DNA of 64,000 nt from an uncultured Lachnospiraceae bacterium (GCA_947626395.1 CANQRU010000001.1:101821-165820), one strand, 5' to 3'; counted from the first letter of the stretch, positions 50,384 through 59,936 are shown. The notes: generated by a model not told the origin, from the letters alone. Made by a program: numbers and translations.

Positions 50384-50570
50384 CTGTGTTAGGCCGAAAA
50401 CGGCAGCCCGAATGATAGTTATGATATGGAAGAAAAACTGATAGCCAGGCGTAGGCAGGAGAAAGCAGCGGATAGCTGTGGACAGAAGAAAACCGGCTGG
50501 TGGATGTGAATAGAAATAGAGCTTGCGGATCGAGTCTGTGCAAGAGACGAAGATAAGGAGTCAGGCAAGA

Positions 50571-51755
50571 GTGGACGTGATAAAGCTGCTGAAAAGCAAA
50601 AGAGGTTTTGCGGAGAGTCGTCATAAGACGGCTCTGCGAGTGCTTCAGCGGCACACATCCGCCTTCCTGGCTGCTTCATTTCTGGCCGTATTGACCGTCC
50701 AGGCGGCGCTTCTGTCCGGCTGCGCGCCGGAACAGGAGCCGGAAGAACTGATCGTGGTAGACCAGACGGAGGCGGAAAGCGTCTATACGCTGGCAATTGC
50801 GGAGCGTGGAGATGTGATCAAGACCCGCGACGTCTCCTGTTCCTATAAGCAGCTTGAGGAGCAGGATGTCAGCTTCGCGGTCAGCGGAAAACGGGTCTCG
50901 GAGGTCTGCGTATCCCTCGACGATGTGGTCGAGAAGGGCCAGGTTCTGGCCCGGCTGGGTGATAACGGCGCCAGCGATCGGATCGAAGAGTTGGAATATC
51001 AGATCGCCAGAAACCGTCTGCTTCTTGCTCACAGCCGTGAAAATGAGCAGGGTGAGATCGAAGCGATCCGGCTGCAGTACGAGTACCGCTCCGGTCGCAC
51101 GGAGGCGGAAGCGCAGGCGGCGACCGCGTCGATGGAAGCTGTTCAGCAGAGGTACGAGTATGAGCAGGAGGATCTGGCGGACGCGATCTCGCTGGACAGT
51201 CTGGAACTGGAGAGTCTGGAGAAAAAGATGGCGGACAGCCATATTTGCGCCGGAATCGACGGCACGGTGTCGTGGATCGCCTCGAATCTGGAAGGCTCGA
51301 CTTCCGTGAAAGATACGCCGGTTATGCGGATTGTGGACGGTTCCGAATGCCTGTTCACGGTGTCGGATATAGAGCAGGCGGGCATTTTCCATGAAGGCGA
51401 ACCGGTGGATCTGCGGATCAGCGTCGGCCCGGCCAGAGGCGATTACAAGCTCCTGCCGTGGCAGATGGACACCTGGGAGAGCGAAGGGAGGCTTCTGTTC
51501 ACCTTTGCCGAAGAATACGGGGTTACGGTAGAAATGGACACGTCGGGAACCATTACCGTAGTTACAGATAAACGGGAGGACGTGCTGCATGTGCCGCCGC
51601 GGGCGGTGCATACGGCAGACGGAAAGTCTTTCGTGTATTGTCTTGGTGAGGACGGAATGCGGGAGATCCGCTGGGTGGAGACAGGTCTGCACGGCGACGA
51701 CAGTACTGAGATCATATCCGGGCTTGCGGAGGGGGAGACAGTTATTTTGCGATAA
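50571..51755 (+). CDS. HlyD-type membrane-fusion lipoprotein of an ABC exporter
   Basis: A 394-residue adaptor from a GTG start that has AAGGAG ten bases upstream; earlier non-ATG starts in frame lack one. After about 40 residues a signal helix ends in LLSGC, a lipobox. The core has a first lipoyl half-motif (FAVSGKRVSEVCVSLDDVVE), a coiled coil (about 145-220), the second half (CAGIDGTVSWIASNLEGSTS), then a beta-barrel and the typical end LAEGETVILR. It would connect the exporter to the cell envelope. It is the first gene of the exporter operon and is followed by a larger adaptor 42 bp downstream. Confidence 0.85.
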   Translation: MDVIKLLKSKRGFAESRHKTALRVLQRHTSAFLAASFLAVLTVQAALLSGCAPEQEPEELIVVDQTEAESVYTLAIAERGDVIKTRDVSCSYKQLEEQDVSFAVSGKRVSEVCVSLDDVVEKGQVLARLGDNGASDRIEELEYQIARNRLLLAHSRENEQGEIEAIRLQYEYRSGRTEAEAQAATASMEAVQQRYEYEQEDLADAISLDSLELESLEKKMADSHICAGIDGTVSWIASNLEGSTSVKDTPVMRIVDGSECLFTVSDIEQAGIFHEGEPVDLRISVGPARGDYKLLPWQMDTWESEGRLLFTFAEEYGVTVEMDTSGTITVVTDKREDVLHVPPRAVHTADGKSFVYCLGEDGMREIRWVETGLHGDDSTEIISGLAEGETVILR

Positions 51756-51797
51756 CAGGACCGAAAAGAGTTTTGGGGTAAGAAAGGTCATAGATCG

Positions 51798-53933
51798 ATG
51801 ACGGAGAGACGGAACGGAAAGGAAAAGTTCACAGGGAAATATCTGCGCCGCCCGGCACCGGCGATGCTGGCGCTGTGCGTATTTCTGTGCGCGGTTCTGG
51901 AACTTTCGGGCTGCGGCGCGGCGTCGCCTGACAGCGCGGAAGCTTTCGGACATTCCGATCTGTACTCCGGGCAGAAGACGGAGGATCAGGCGGGAATCGA
52001 ACTGATCGAGCCGGTACAGCTGACGCAGACCTGGGAGGCGGCAGCATATCGGAACCTCTACGATTCGCAGATCTTTGCGGCGGCCGTGGTTCCGGAGGTG
52101 ATGGAATACGCATTTCCGGTTAGCGGTACGCTGGAAGAGTTCGGCGCTTATCCGGGAGATACGGTGGAGGAGGGCAGCCTGCTTGCGGAACTGAACCGGG
52201 AGCAGATCGACCAGTCCGTCGAGGATCTGGAAGAGAAGATCCGGACGATGGAAGAGGAATTCGCGGACTATCGGGAAGATATGCTGGAGAAGATCGCGGA
52301 GGCGGACGCGGAAGCCGTGAGACTTCAAGAAACTGCCGAAGGCGACTACCGGATCCTCGCCCAGCAGAACGACACTCTTCGCCGCCAGCTTACCCAGCGG
52401 ACGCAGCTCTATGAGCTGGATCACGCCTATGAGCTGGATCAGCTGGAGAAACGAAAAGACCAGCAGGAACAGTATGTGCTTAAGTCTTCCATGGCCGGAG
52501 ACGTGGTTGCATACGGAATGATGACAGGCGGTGACTGGATCGGCGCGGAGCGCAATGTCATTGCCGTAGGCGACTTGTCCCGGAAATATCTGAAGTGCGA
52601 ATACATTTCCCAGACCGTCCTGAATGGGGCGGATGAGGTCTACGCGGTGATCCGCGGCAAACGCCGTGAGATCCGCAATATCCCGCTGGGCGCGGGGGAG
52701 TACACACGCCTGACCAATCTGGGCGAGACGGTTTACTCCACGTTTGAGATCGAGGACGACGGCGATGTGGCCGTGGGCGATTTCGCGGTCGTCGTAGTCA
52801 TCGAAGACTGCCGCCGCGAGGTCCTTGCGGTTCCGGCAAATGCGGTCAGCCGCAGCGGGCTGCAGCAGTATGTCTATGTGAAGGACGGGGAGAACTCGGT
52901 GAAAACCCCTGTGACCATCGGCATGAGCGACGACGTCTATACGGAGATCCGTTCGGGGCTTGCGGAAGGGGATCAGGTACTCGTAAAGAATGCGGGCCTT
53001 ATCACGTCCGGCAACGAGCAGACGACGGTAATGCGGGGGGATTTCGCCGCGGATTTCACCGGCAGCGGAGTATTTTATTATCCGTGTACCTACCGCGTGA
53101 CGGATCCGGTCAGCCACGGGACGGTCTATTTCCAGAGCTACGAGGTGACTAAGTATCAGCCGGTAAAGAAAGGCGACGTGATCGCCACGGTGCGGGTCGA
53201 GAAGGATGAGGTGGCCTTAAAGCGCAGCGAGACGAAGCTGAAGCGCCTGGAAGAGCGCTTAGACGACCTGATCCGCAGCGGAGAGAAGGATGAGGATATT
53301 CTCGCGGCCCGGCGGGAGGAGATCGCCGGTGTGAAGGATGAGATCGCCTCGATGAATGAGGATTTTGATACGGAAGCGATCGTGGCGACCCACGACGGGA
53401 TCGTGACGGAGTTGGCGGAGCATCAGAAGGAAGATCTGCTGCGGGCCGACGAACTGATGGCGGTCATTGCCCGACAGGACAACTGCTATGTGATCGTGGA
53501 GAATAAGGGCCAGCTTCTGAACTATGGCAATAAACTGACGGTCACCTATGAAAGCCGCAATGGCGGGGAGTTAAGCGCCGAGGGCGTTGTGGCAAATGTG
53601 TCCGCTTCTGCATTAAGCGGCGCGCTTGCCTCGGACTACGCGCTTCTGCGCGTGCCGGAGGAGGCGGTCAGCGAGATGGCGGCCGCCGCCGAAAACGATT
53701 CGGAGTGGAATATCCAGATGCGGTTCACGGTGGAGGGATCCGCCAGGCAGATGGAAGATGTGCTTCTTGTTCCCAAGTCTGCGGTCACGAGCCAGCGTGG
53801 ACAGAACTATGTGACGGTGATCGATGAAAACGGACAGAAAAAGGCAGTCAGCTTCGTAGCGGGCGGCAGCGATTCCCGGTATTACTGGGTGGCGGAAGGC
53901 CTGACGGAAGGGATGGTGCTATGCTTAAAGTAA
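51798..53933 (+). CDS. Internally duplicated HlyD-type membrane-fusion lipoprotein
   Basis: A 711-residue adaptor lipoprotein with lipobox ELSGC. It contains two complete adaptor units. Unit 1 (about 95-420): AFPVSGTLEEFGAYPGDTVE, a coiled coil, SSMAGDVVAYGMMTGGDWIG, a barrel and the closing LAEGDQVLV. Unit 2 (about 430-711): VKKGDVIATVRVEKDEVALK, coiled coil (KLKRLEERLDDLI), ATHDGIVTELAEHQKEDL, barrel, and again LTEGMVLCL at the end. Most adaptors have about 400 residues and one unit. It overlaps the permease gene by 13 bp, so the two are translationally linked. Confidence 0.85.
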   Translation: MTERRNGKEKFTGKYLRRPAPAMLALCVFLCAVLELSGCGAASPDSAEAFGHSDLYSGQKTEDQAGIELIEPVQLTQTWEAAAYRNLYDSQIFAAAVVPEVMEYAFPVSGTLEEFGAYPGDTVEEGSLLAELNREQIDQSVEDLEEKIRTMEEEFADYREDMLEKIAEADAEAVRLQETAEGDYRILAQQNDTLRRQLTQRTQLYELDHAYELDQLEKRKDQQEQYVLKSSMAGDVVAYGMMTGGDWIGAERNVIAVGDLSRKYLKCEYISQTVLNGADEVYAVIRGKRREIRNIPLGAGEYTRLTNLGETVYSTFEIEDDGDVAVGDFAVVVVIEDCRREVLAVPANAVSRSGLQQYVYVKDGENSVKTPVTIGMSDDVYTEIRSGLAEGDQVLVKNAGLITSGNEQTTVMRGDFAADFTGSGVFYYPCTYRVTDPVSHGTVYFQSYEVTKYQPVKKGDVIATVRVEKDEVALKRSETKLKRLEERLDDLIRSGEKDEDILAARREEIAGVKDEIASMNEDFDTEAIVATHDGIVTELAEHQKEDLLRADELMAVIARQDNCYVIVENKGQLLNYGNKLTVTYESRNGGELSAEGVVANVSASALSGALASDYALLRVPEEAVSEMAAAAENDSEWNIQMRFTVEGSARQMEDVLLVPKSAVTSQRGQNYVTVIDENGQKKAVSFVAGGSDSRYYWVAEGLTEGMVLCLK

Positions 53934-56839
53934 TGCTTCAGAAGCTGCGGCACAAGCATTGGATGGGTCTGGCGCTTTTCGTCGGCATCGCGCTTCTGAT
54001 CGCGACGACGGTAAGCTTTCCAATGTACCGGGGAGCGGCCTATGACCGTATGCTTCAGGATGAATTTGATCAGTATCTGGCGGAGAACGGCAGCTGGCCG
54101 GCCAGGAACCGCCTTTCCCTGACGTCCAAGAAGGAGCGGGGAGGCACCAGCATTGGCCGTATGGAAGGGCTGATGGAGGAGATCCATGAGCGCCTGGGCG
54201 TGACGGAGCGGGCGGTGATCCAGTATTACTCCGTGGGCGAACAGGAAGCCGTGTCGGAGATGAACCGGGACGACGTGGACAGCTTCCAGCTCCGTATTTC
54301 CTATATGACGGAGCTGGACCGGCATATTCGTCTGAAATCCGGGGAAATGTATTCGGATTCCGGGATTTCGGAAGACGGCTGTCTGGAGGCGGTCATCAGC
54401 GAGGCCTGTATGGTGGAGACCGGGCTGCTGCTGGGAGAGACGGTGGACTTCGTCTATCTGAAGGATCCGGCGGGCGAGCCTGTCCGTCTGCGGATCGTGG
54501 GCGTGTTTGAGGCGGCTGAGGATGCAGCCGGCAGCTGCACTGACGCTCTTGGCCGGGATTACTGGCAGTTCAGTCCGGAAAGCCTGCATAATAACTGCAT
54601 GATCCGCGAGGACCTGTTCCGGGAGTATTTCACCGGCGAACAGGCCGCGCGGGTGACGCTGCAGTGCATTTATTATCCTTTGTGGGATTATCGGGAATTG
54701 AAGGCCGGGGATGTGGACCGGGTGATCCGCGAGACCCGTTACTATATCGAGGAAAGCCCTTATCGGAATACATTTTCCGATCCGCCGTATCTGCCGGTTC
54801 TGGAAAGTTTCCAGAGAAAGCAGCTGCGGATCGACGCGGCGCTGTTTCTTCTGCAGACTCCGGTCTGGATCCTGCTGGCGGCGTTCCTGTTCATGATCTC
54901 GTCCCAGATGTACGATCTGGAGCGGAACGAGATCTCGGTCATGAAGAGCCGCGGAAGCTCCGGGCTGCAGATCTTCCTGCTTTATCTCTACCAGAGCGTA
55001 TTTCTGGTGATTCTGGGCGCGGCGGCCGGACTGCCTCTGGGGAGGCTTTTCGCGAAAGCGCTGGGTGCGGCGGGGAGTTTCCTGGAATTTCGTTCGGGGC
55101 GGATGCTTTCCGTGTCCTATACGAGAGAGGCGTTTGTATACGGCCTGGCCGCGATGGCCGGGTGTGTGCTGGTGATCACGATACCGGCGTTAAAGCACAG
55201 CCGCCTGACCATTGTCGGCCTCAAGCAGCAGAAGGTTACCCGAAGGCGGTCCTGGTGGGAGATGTGCTGCCTGGATCTGATCCTGCTGGGAATTTCCCTG
55301 TATGAATACTGTATTTTCTCCGGAAAAATGCCGGAGATCGAGGCGAATGCGTTCCTGGGAGAGCCGATGGAGCCGCTGCTATATATCAGCTCGCCGCTGT
55401 TCATCGTCGGGCTGGGACTTCTGCTGATCCGGCTGCAGCCGCTTCTGGTGGGAATTATTTACCGGATCGGAAAGCGGTTCTGGGGACCGGCGTCCTATAT
55501 TTCCTTCATGGAAAATGCGAAGAACGGGCGGAAGCAGCAGTTCATCATGCTGTTTTTGATCATTTCTATTTCCCTGGGGATCTTCCACTCGGTGACGGCC
55601 CGGACGATCCTGCAGAATGCGCGGGAGAATACGGCGTACCTTGACGGCGCGGACCAGATTGTGAAGGAGATCTGGCGGGACAATTCCGGCATGAACTTTG
55701 ACGGAGAAGTGACCCAGCTGCAGTACTTTGAGCCGGATTATGAAAAATACGCCCGGCTGCCGGGGGCGGCGTCCTGGACGAAGGTGATTTATGAAGAGAA
55801 CGGTGCGCTATCCGGCGGGGAACATAACGGGCAGAAGCTGACGATCTGCGGGATCCATACGAAGGAGTTCGGCGAGAATACAGTCATGCCTCAGGGGCTT
55901 ATGGAGAGGCATTACTACGAGTATCTGAACGAGCTGGCGGCGGATCCGAAGGGAGCGCTTCTGTCGGCGAATTTCCGGGATCTTCTCGGATATCAGGTTG
56001 GAGATAAGGTTTCCTTCTCGAACGGGGACCGGATGCGGATGGAATGCACGGTGCTGGATTTCGTGGATTACTGGCCGGGCTATGCGCCGTCCGTTATGAC
56101 GCAGAACCCGGACGGTACGGTGGCGGTCACGGCGCAGTATTTGCTTATCGCAAATATTGACAGTATGAATAAAGAGTGGGGTGTCGTGCCGTATGAGGTG
56201 TGGGTGACGGATGCGGCGGAAGGAAGAGAAGGTTCTTCCGGAAATGCTGCAGCGGCAGTCAGCAATGGAGACAATGCTGTGAGCGGTGCGCTTGGGGACG
56301 CTGGCGCAGCCGTTACCTTTTCCGAATGGATGGATACGGAGAAGGTGCGTCTGGCCAAATATGTGAACCGCCGGGACGACATCGAGGCTGCGGCCGAGGA
56401 TCCGCTTCTGCAGGGCACCAACGGGATTCTGACCATGGGATTTCTGATGACGATGATCCTCTGCGCGGCGGGCTATCTGATCTACTGGATCCTGTCGATC
56501 CGCTCGCGGGAGCTGGTCTTCGGAATTCTCAGGGCGAACGGCATGCACCGGGGCGAGATCTTCCACATTCTGATCAATGAGCAGATCTTCTGCGGCGGAT
56601 TCGCGGTGCTGGCCGGGACATTTACGGGCCTGCTTTCTTCGAAAATGTTCGTGCCGATCCTGCAGACCGCCTACGCGGCGTCCAACCAGGTGCTGCCGCT
56701 AAGGCTGATCACCCAGCGGCAGGATATGGTGCGGCTCTACGGCGTGATCGGCGTGATGCTTCTCGTCTGCCTGATCGTGCTGGTGGTGCTGGTGCGGAAG
56801 CTGGATGTGGCGAAGGCCTTGAAGCTAGGGGAAGAATGA
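53921..56839 (+). CDS. FtsX/MacB-like ABC exporter permease with two FtsX domains
   Basis: A 972-residue permease. One N-terminal helix (about 14-32) leads into a large outer domain, then helices starting at about 305 (LLQTPVWILLAAFLFMISSQ) and the first FtsX-type unit (SVMKSRGSSGLQIFLLYLYQ). A second outer domain (about 560-835) and second FtsX unit (LVFGILRANGMHRGEIFHIL) complete the pattern. It resembles macrolide/peptide-type or lipoprotein-releasing exporters of Firmicutes. Outer domain 2 contains an Ala/Gly/Ser/Asn-rich insertion of about 30 residues (near 766-796). The substrate is unknown; ATPase genes follow downstream. Confidence 0.88.
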   Translation: MLKVMLQKLRHKHWMGLALFVGIALLIATTVSFPMYRGAAYDRMLQDEFDQYLAENGSWPARNRLSLTSKKERGGTSIGRMEGLMEEIHERLGVTERAVIQYYSVGEQEAVSEMNRDDVDSFQLRISYMTELDRHIRLKSGEMYSDSGISEDGCLEAVISEACMVETGLLLGETVDFVYLKDPAGEPVRLRIVGVFEAAEDAAGSCTDALGRDYWQFSPESLHNNCMIREDLFREYFTGEQAARVTLQCIYYPLWDYRELKAGDVDRVIRETRYYIEESPYRNTFSDPPYLPVLESFQRKQLRIDAALFLLQTPVWILLAAFLFMISSQMYDLERNEISVMKSRGSSGLQIFLLYLYQSVFLVILGAAAGLPLGRLFAKALGAAGSFLEFRSGRMLSVSYTREAFVYGLAAMAGCVLVITIPALKHSRLTIVGLKQQKVTRRRSWWEMCCLDLILLGISLYEYCIFSGKMPEIEANAFLGEPMEPLLYISSPLFIVGLGLLLIRLQPLLVGIIYRIGKRFWGPASYISFMENAKNGRKQQFIMLFLIISISLGIFHSVTARTILQNARENTAYLDGADQIVKEIWRDNSGMNFDGEVTQLQYFEPDYEKYARLPGAASWTKVIYEENGALSGGEHNGQKLTICGIHTKEFGENTVMPQGLMERHYYEYLNELAADPKGALLSANFRDLLGYQVGDKVSFSNGDRMRMECTVLDFVDYWPGYAPSVMTQNPDGTVAVTAQYLLIANIDSMNKEWGVVPYEVWVTDAAEGREGSSGNAAAAVSNGDNAVSGALGDAGAAVTFSEWMDTEKVRLAKYVNRRDDIEAAAEDPLLQGTNGILTMGFLMTMILCAAGYLIYWILSIRSRELVFGILRANGMHRGEIFHILINEQIFCGGFAVLAGTFTGLLSSKMFVPILQTAYAASNQVLPLRLITQRQDMVRLYGVIGVMLLVCLIVLVVLVRKLDVAKALKLGEE

Positions 56840-56942
56840 TAGAAGATAGTGCATCGGATTGAGAAAATGAATAGGTGCTGAGACAGTAAAATTGCTGCAG
56901 AATGTTGACTGACGGTGTTTATGGCATAGGGGTCGGGCAGAC

Positions 56943-56969
56943 ATTGGAAAGTCTGAATTGGAAAGTCTG
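56943..56969. repeat. 13-bp direct repeat upstream of the first exporter ATPase gene
   Basis: ATTGGAAAGTCTG occurs twice with a period of 14 bp in the 180-bp gap between permease and ATPase genes. A TTGACT lies about 40 bp upstream. Direct repeats of this size suit dimeric response-regulator or MerR/LysR-type binding, so the ATPase genes may have their own control. I see no other feature in the gap. Confidence 0.5.
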
Positions 56970-57019
56970 GTTTTGCAGGAGCGCGACAATATAAGGAAAG
57001 GAGACCGGGCGAGAAGAAA

Positions 57020-57832
57020 ATGGGTTCCGATATCGAGATCTGCCGCGTAGGCAGGAAATTTCCGGCCGCGGGAGGCTTTTTCGAAGCCTTGAAGGATGTG
57101 AACGCGGTCATACCGGAAGGCAAATTTACGATCCTCAAAGGGCGTTCCGGCTCGGGCAAGACCACGCTTCTGAACATCATCGGAGCGCTGGATGCGCCGA
57201 CCTCCGGCAGCGTGCTGATCGGCGGCCAGGACCTGGGAGCCTTAAGCGAGCGGGAGCGGGACGATCTGCGCCGCGTACAGATGGGCTTCGTGTTCCAGGC
57301 GGTATCACTGATCCCATCGCTGACGGCCTATCAGAATGTGGAGTTTTCCCTGCGCCTGGCCGGCGTCCGAAAGGGGCGCAAAGAGCGGGTGGAGGAATGC
57401 TTAAGCCTTGTGGGGCTTGCGAACCGCGCGAAGCATATGCCGGCGGAAATGTCCGGCGGCGAGCAGCAGAGAGTGGCCATCGCCAGGGCCATCGCCCACC
57501 GGCCGCGGATCCTTCTGGCGGATGAGCCGACGGCGGAGCTGGACAGCGCGATGGCGGCGCATATCACGCAGCTTCTGCAGGAACTGACCAGAAAGGAAGG
57601 CATTACCATTCTCATGACAACCCACGATACGGGCCTGATGGACGCCGGGGATATGATCATTGAACTGGAGAACGGACGGCAGGTCGGGGTGACGATGAAG
57701 GAAACCGCAGGGGAAGCCCAGGCCGCGGAGAATGGGGCGGAGGAGAACGGAAAACCGCAGGCAGATAAAACCGCGGCAGACGGAACAGCGGGGCGTTCAG
57801 AGCCGCCGGAGGGAGGTGCATCCCATGTCTGA
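57020..57832 (+). CDS. MacB/LolD-type ABC exporter ATP-binding protein, first copy
   Basis: A 270-residue ATPase. Walker A GRSGSGKTT (near 48), signature MSGGEQQR (near 150) and Walker B ILLADEPTAELD (near 170) are all intact; LMTTHD is the H-loop. Family length is about 225-235; here residues 223-270 are an extra Glu/Ala/Gly-rich tail (AQAAENGAEENGKPQ). The ribosome site AAAGGAGA is 16 bases before the ATG, longer than usual. It overlaps the second ATPase gene by 8 bp. It powers, alone or with its neighbour, the two-domain permease upstream. Confidence 0.9.
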   Translation: MGSDIEICRVGRKFPAAGGFFEALKDVNAVIPEGKFTILKGRSGSGKTTLLNIIGALDAPTSGSVLIGGQDLGALSERERDDLRRVQMGFVFQAVSLIPSLTAYQNVEFSLRLAGVRKGRKERVEECLSLVGLANRAKHMPAEMSGGEQQRVAIARAIAHRPRILLADEPTAELDSAMAAHITQLLQELTRKEGITILMTTHDTGLMDAGDMIIELENGRQVGVTMKETAGEAQAAENGAEENGKPQADKTAADGTAGRSEPPEGGASHV

Positions 57833-58712
57833 GGCAATGGTACAGGCGGATGGCCTCGTGAAGATATACAAGACCAGGGAGACCGAGGTTCTCGCCCTGC
57901 AGGGGCTGGATCTCACGGTGGAGACCGGGGAACTGACGGCCATTATCGGCAACAGCGGCAGCGGCAAATCCACATTCCTGAACATGATTGGCGGGCTGGA
58001 CCGGCCCAGCGCCGGGAAACTTGCGGTGGACGGCAAGAATCTGTTTACAATGACCACGAAGGAACTGACCCGCTACAAGCGTGACACCGTAGGTTTCGTG
58101 TGGCAGAACAACGGCCGGAACCTGGTGCCGTATCTGTCCGTACTGGAAAATATCATGCTGCCCATGCAGTTCGCCCACGCCGGGAAGCGGAAGGCACGGG
58201 CATTGGAACTGCTGGAACTGGTGGGCCTGCCGGACAAGAAGCGCAGCCGCATGAACACCTTATCCGGCGGCGAGCAGCAGCGGGTGGCGATCGCGATCGC
58301 CCTGGCGAATTCGCCGAAGCTGCTGCTGGCGGATGAACCGACGGGAAGCGTGGACGCGCGGACGGCGGATTACATTTTCGATATTTTCCGGGAACTGAAC
58401 AGCCAGGGACAGACGGTGCTCATCGTGACCCACGATGTGGCGCTGTCCAAGAAGGTGAAGCGGGTGGTCGCGATCCGCGACGGCAAGATCAGCAGTGAGC
58501 GCATCCTGCGGGAGAGTTACGCGGAGCGCTTAAAAGAAAGCGATATCGACTGGCGAGGGGAGGACACCCAGGAGGAATACGCGATCCTGGATAAGGCCGG
58601 GCGGGTGCAGATCCCGCGGGAAATGCTGGACGAGCTGAAACTGAGTGATTCCAAGGTGCGCGTTCAGATTCGGGACGGCGAGGTGGTGCTGTCCGCGCCG
58701 GAGAAGGAGTAA
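57825..58712 (+). CDS. MacB/LolD-type ABC exporter ATP-binding protein with AbrB-like C-terminal extension
   Basis: A 295-residue ATPase with Walker [10 protein letters not shown] (near 45), signature LSGGEQQR (near 146), Walker [13 protein letters not shown] (near 166) and H-loop IVTHD. GGAGG precedes the ATG. After the normal end, the last 42 residues (from about 254, [15 protein letters not shown], then [19 protein letters not shown]) read like an AbrB/SpoVT swapped-hairpin domain, with the GRVxIPxEMLxxL pattern of that fold. That domain usually binds DNA or mediates dimers. The product may heterodimerise with the first ATPase. The GH8 gene begins 3 bp after its stop. Confidence 0.85.
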   Translation: MSEAMVQADGLVKIYKTRETEVLALQGLDLTVETGELTAIIGNSGSGKSTFLNMIGGLDRPSAGKLAVDGKNLFTMTTKELTRYKRDTVGFVWQNNGRNLVPYLSVLENIMLPMQFAHAGKRKARALELLELVGLPDKKRSRMNTLSGGEQQRVAIAIALANSPKLLLADEPTGSVDARTADYIFDIFRELNSQGQTVLIVTHDVALSKKVKRVVAIRDGKISSERILRESYAERLKESDIDWRGEDTQEEYAILDKAGRVQIPREMLDELKLSDSKVRVQIRDGEVVLSAPEKE

Positions 58713-58714
58713 TT

Positions 58715-59887
58715 ATGGAATTAAAGAAAGAGTACCGCAACGTATTTGCCGAGATTGGCAAGAGCGAGGCAGAGATCGAGAAAAGACTGAAAGAGATCGT
58801 ACATACATTTTTCTATGACAAAGAAGACAGGGTCTATTTCCCGGTGGGGGACGATATGGCTTATATCGAGGATACCGGAAATGTGGACGCCCGGACCGAG
58901 GGCATGTCCTACGGAATGATGATGAGCGTCCAGCTGGACATGAAGGAAGAGTTCGACCGCATCTGGAAATGGGCCAAGACTTATATGTGGATGGACGAAG
59001 GGACGAATGAAGGGTATTTTGCCTGGTCCTGCGCGCCGGACGGGAAGAAGAACGCCTATGGCCCGGCGCCGGACGGCGAGGAGTTTTTCGCGATGGCGCT
59101 CTTCTTCGCAGCCCACCGCTGGGGGAACGGCGAGGGTATTTTCAATTACGAGAGGGAGGCAAAGGAGATCCTGCGGGCGTGCCTGCACAAAGGGGAGAAC
59201 GGCAGGCCGGGACACGCGATGTGGAATCGGGACAACCATCTGATCCTGTTCGTACCGGGCTGTCCGTTTACGGATCCGTCCTATCATCTGCCGCATTTTT
59301 ATGAGTTATTTGCCCTTTGGGCGTATGAGGAGGACCGGCCTTTCTGGAAGGAGGCTGCGCAGGCCAGCCGGAAATATCTGTCGATCGCCTGCCATCCGGT
59401 GACCGGGATGTCGGCGGAGTACGCGGAGTTTGACGGAAGCCCGGTGAAACGCATTCCCTGGACGAAGGACCGGCACGACTGGTTCTTCAGCGATTCCTAT
59501 CGGACCGTCGCCAATATCGGGCTGGACTGTGAATGGTGGGGCGTCGATGAGGGGCAATGGGCCGCGGCGGAGCGGCTGCAGCATTATCTCGGAGTCGAGC
59601 GGGCGGCGGAACCGTTTTGCATCTACGAGGTGGACGGAACGCCGATCCCGAACGCGGCCCTGCATCCGATCGCGATCACGTCCACGGCCGCCCAGGGAGC
59701 GCTGGCGGTGCCGGAGAGACTGGATGGAAGAGGCGGAGCTGGTCTTTCCGAACGCGCCCGGATCGCCCGCATGTGGGTGGAACATTTCTGGGAACTGCCG
59801 ATGCGGAAGGGAAAACGGCGGTATTACGATAACTGCCTGTATTTTTTCGCGTTCCTGGCGCTGAGCGGAAGGTACAGAATCTGGTGA
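58715..59887 (+). CDS. GH8 reducing-end-xylose-releasing exo-oligoxylanase
   Basis: A 390-residue GH8 enzyme close in length to the characterised Rex enzymes (about 388). The general acid is likely Glu62 in ARTEGMSYGMMMSV, Asp120 lies in GPAPDGEEFFAMAL, and the base is probably Asp260 in FFSDSYRTVANIGLDCEWWG. It has no signal peptide, so it cleaves xylose from the reducing end of imported xylo-oligosaccharides in the cytoplasm. AAGGAG lies in the end of the preceding ATPase gene, 3 bp before the start codon region, so the enzyme is made from the exporter transcript. The residue assignments are inferred by comparison with the family. Confidence 0.9.
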   Translation: MELKKEYRNVFAEIGKSEAEIEKRLKEIVHTFFYDKEDRVYFPVGDDMAYIEDTGNVDARTEGMSYGMMMSVQLDMKEEFDRIWKWAKTYMWMDEGTNEGYFAWSCAPDGKKNAYGPAPDGEEFFAMALFFAAHRWGNGEGIFNYEREAKEILRACLHKGENGRPGHAMWNRDNHLILFVPGCPFTDPSYHLPHFYELFALWAYEEDRPFWKEAAQASRKYLSIACHPVTGMSAEYAEFDGSPVKRIPWTKDRHDWFFSDSYRTVANIGLDCEWWGVDEGQWAAAERLQHYLGVERAAEPFCIYEVDGTPIPNAALHPIAITSTAAQGALAVPERLDGRGGAGLSERARIARMWVEHFWELPMRKGKRRYYDNCLYFFAFLALSGRYRIW

Positions 59888-59936
59888 GATAGCAGAAATG
59901 TTATTTAAGATAAAAAGTGTATGGAGGTAGGAAGGC

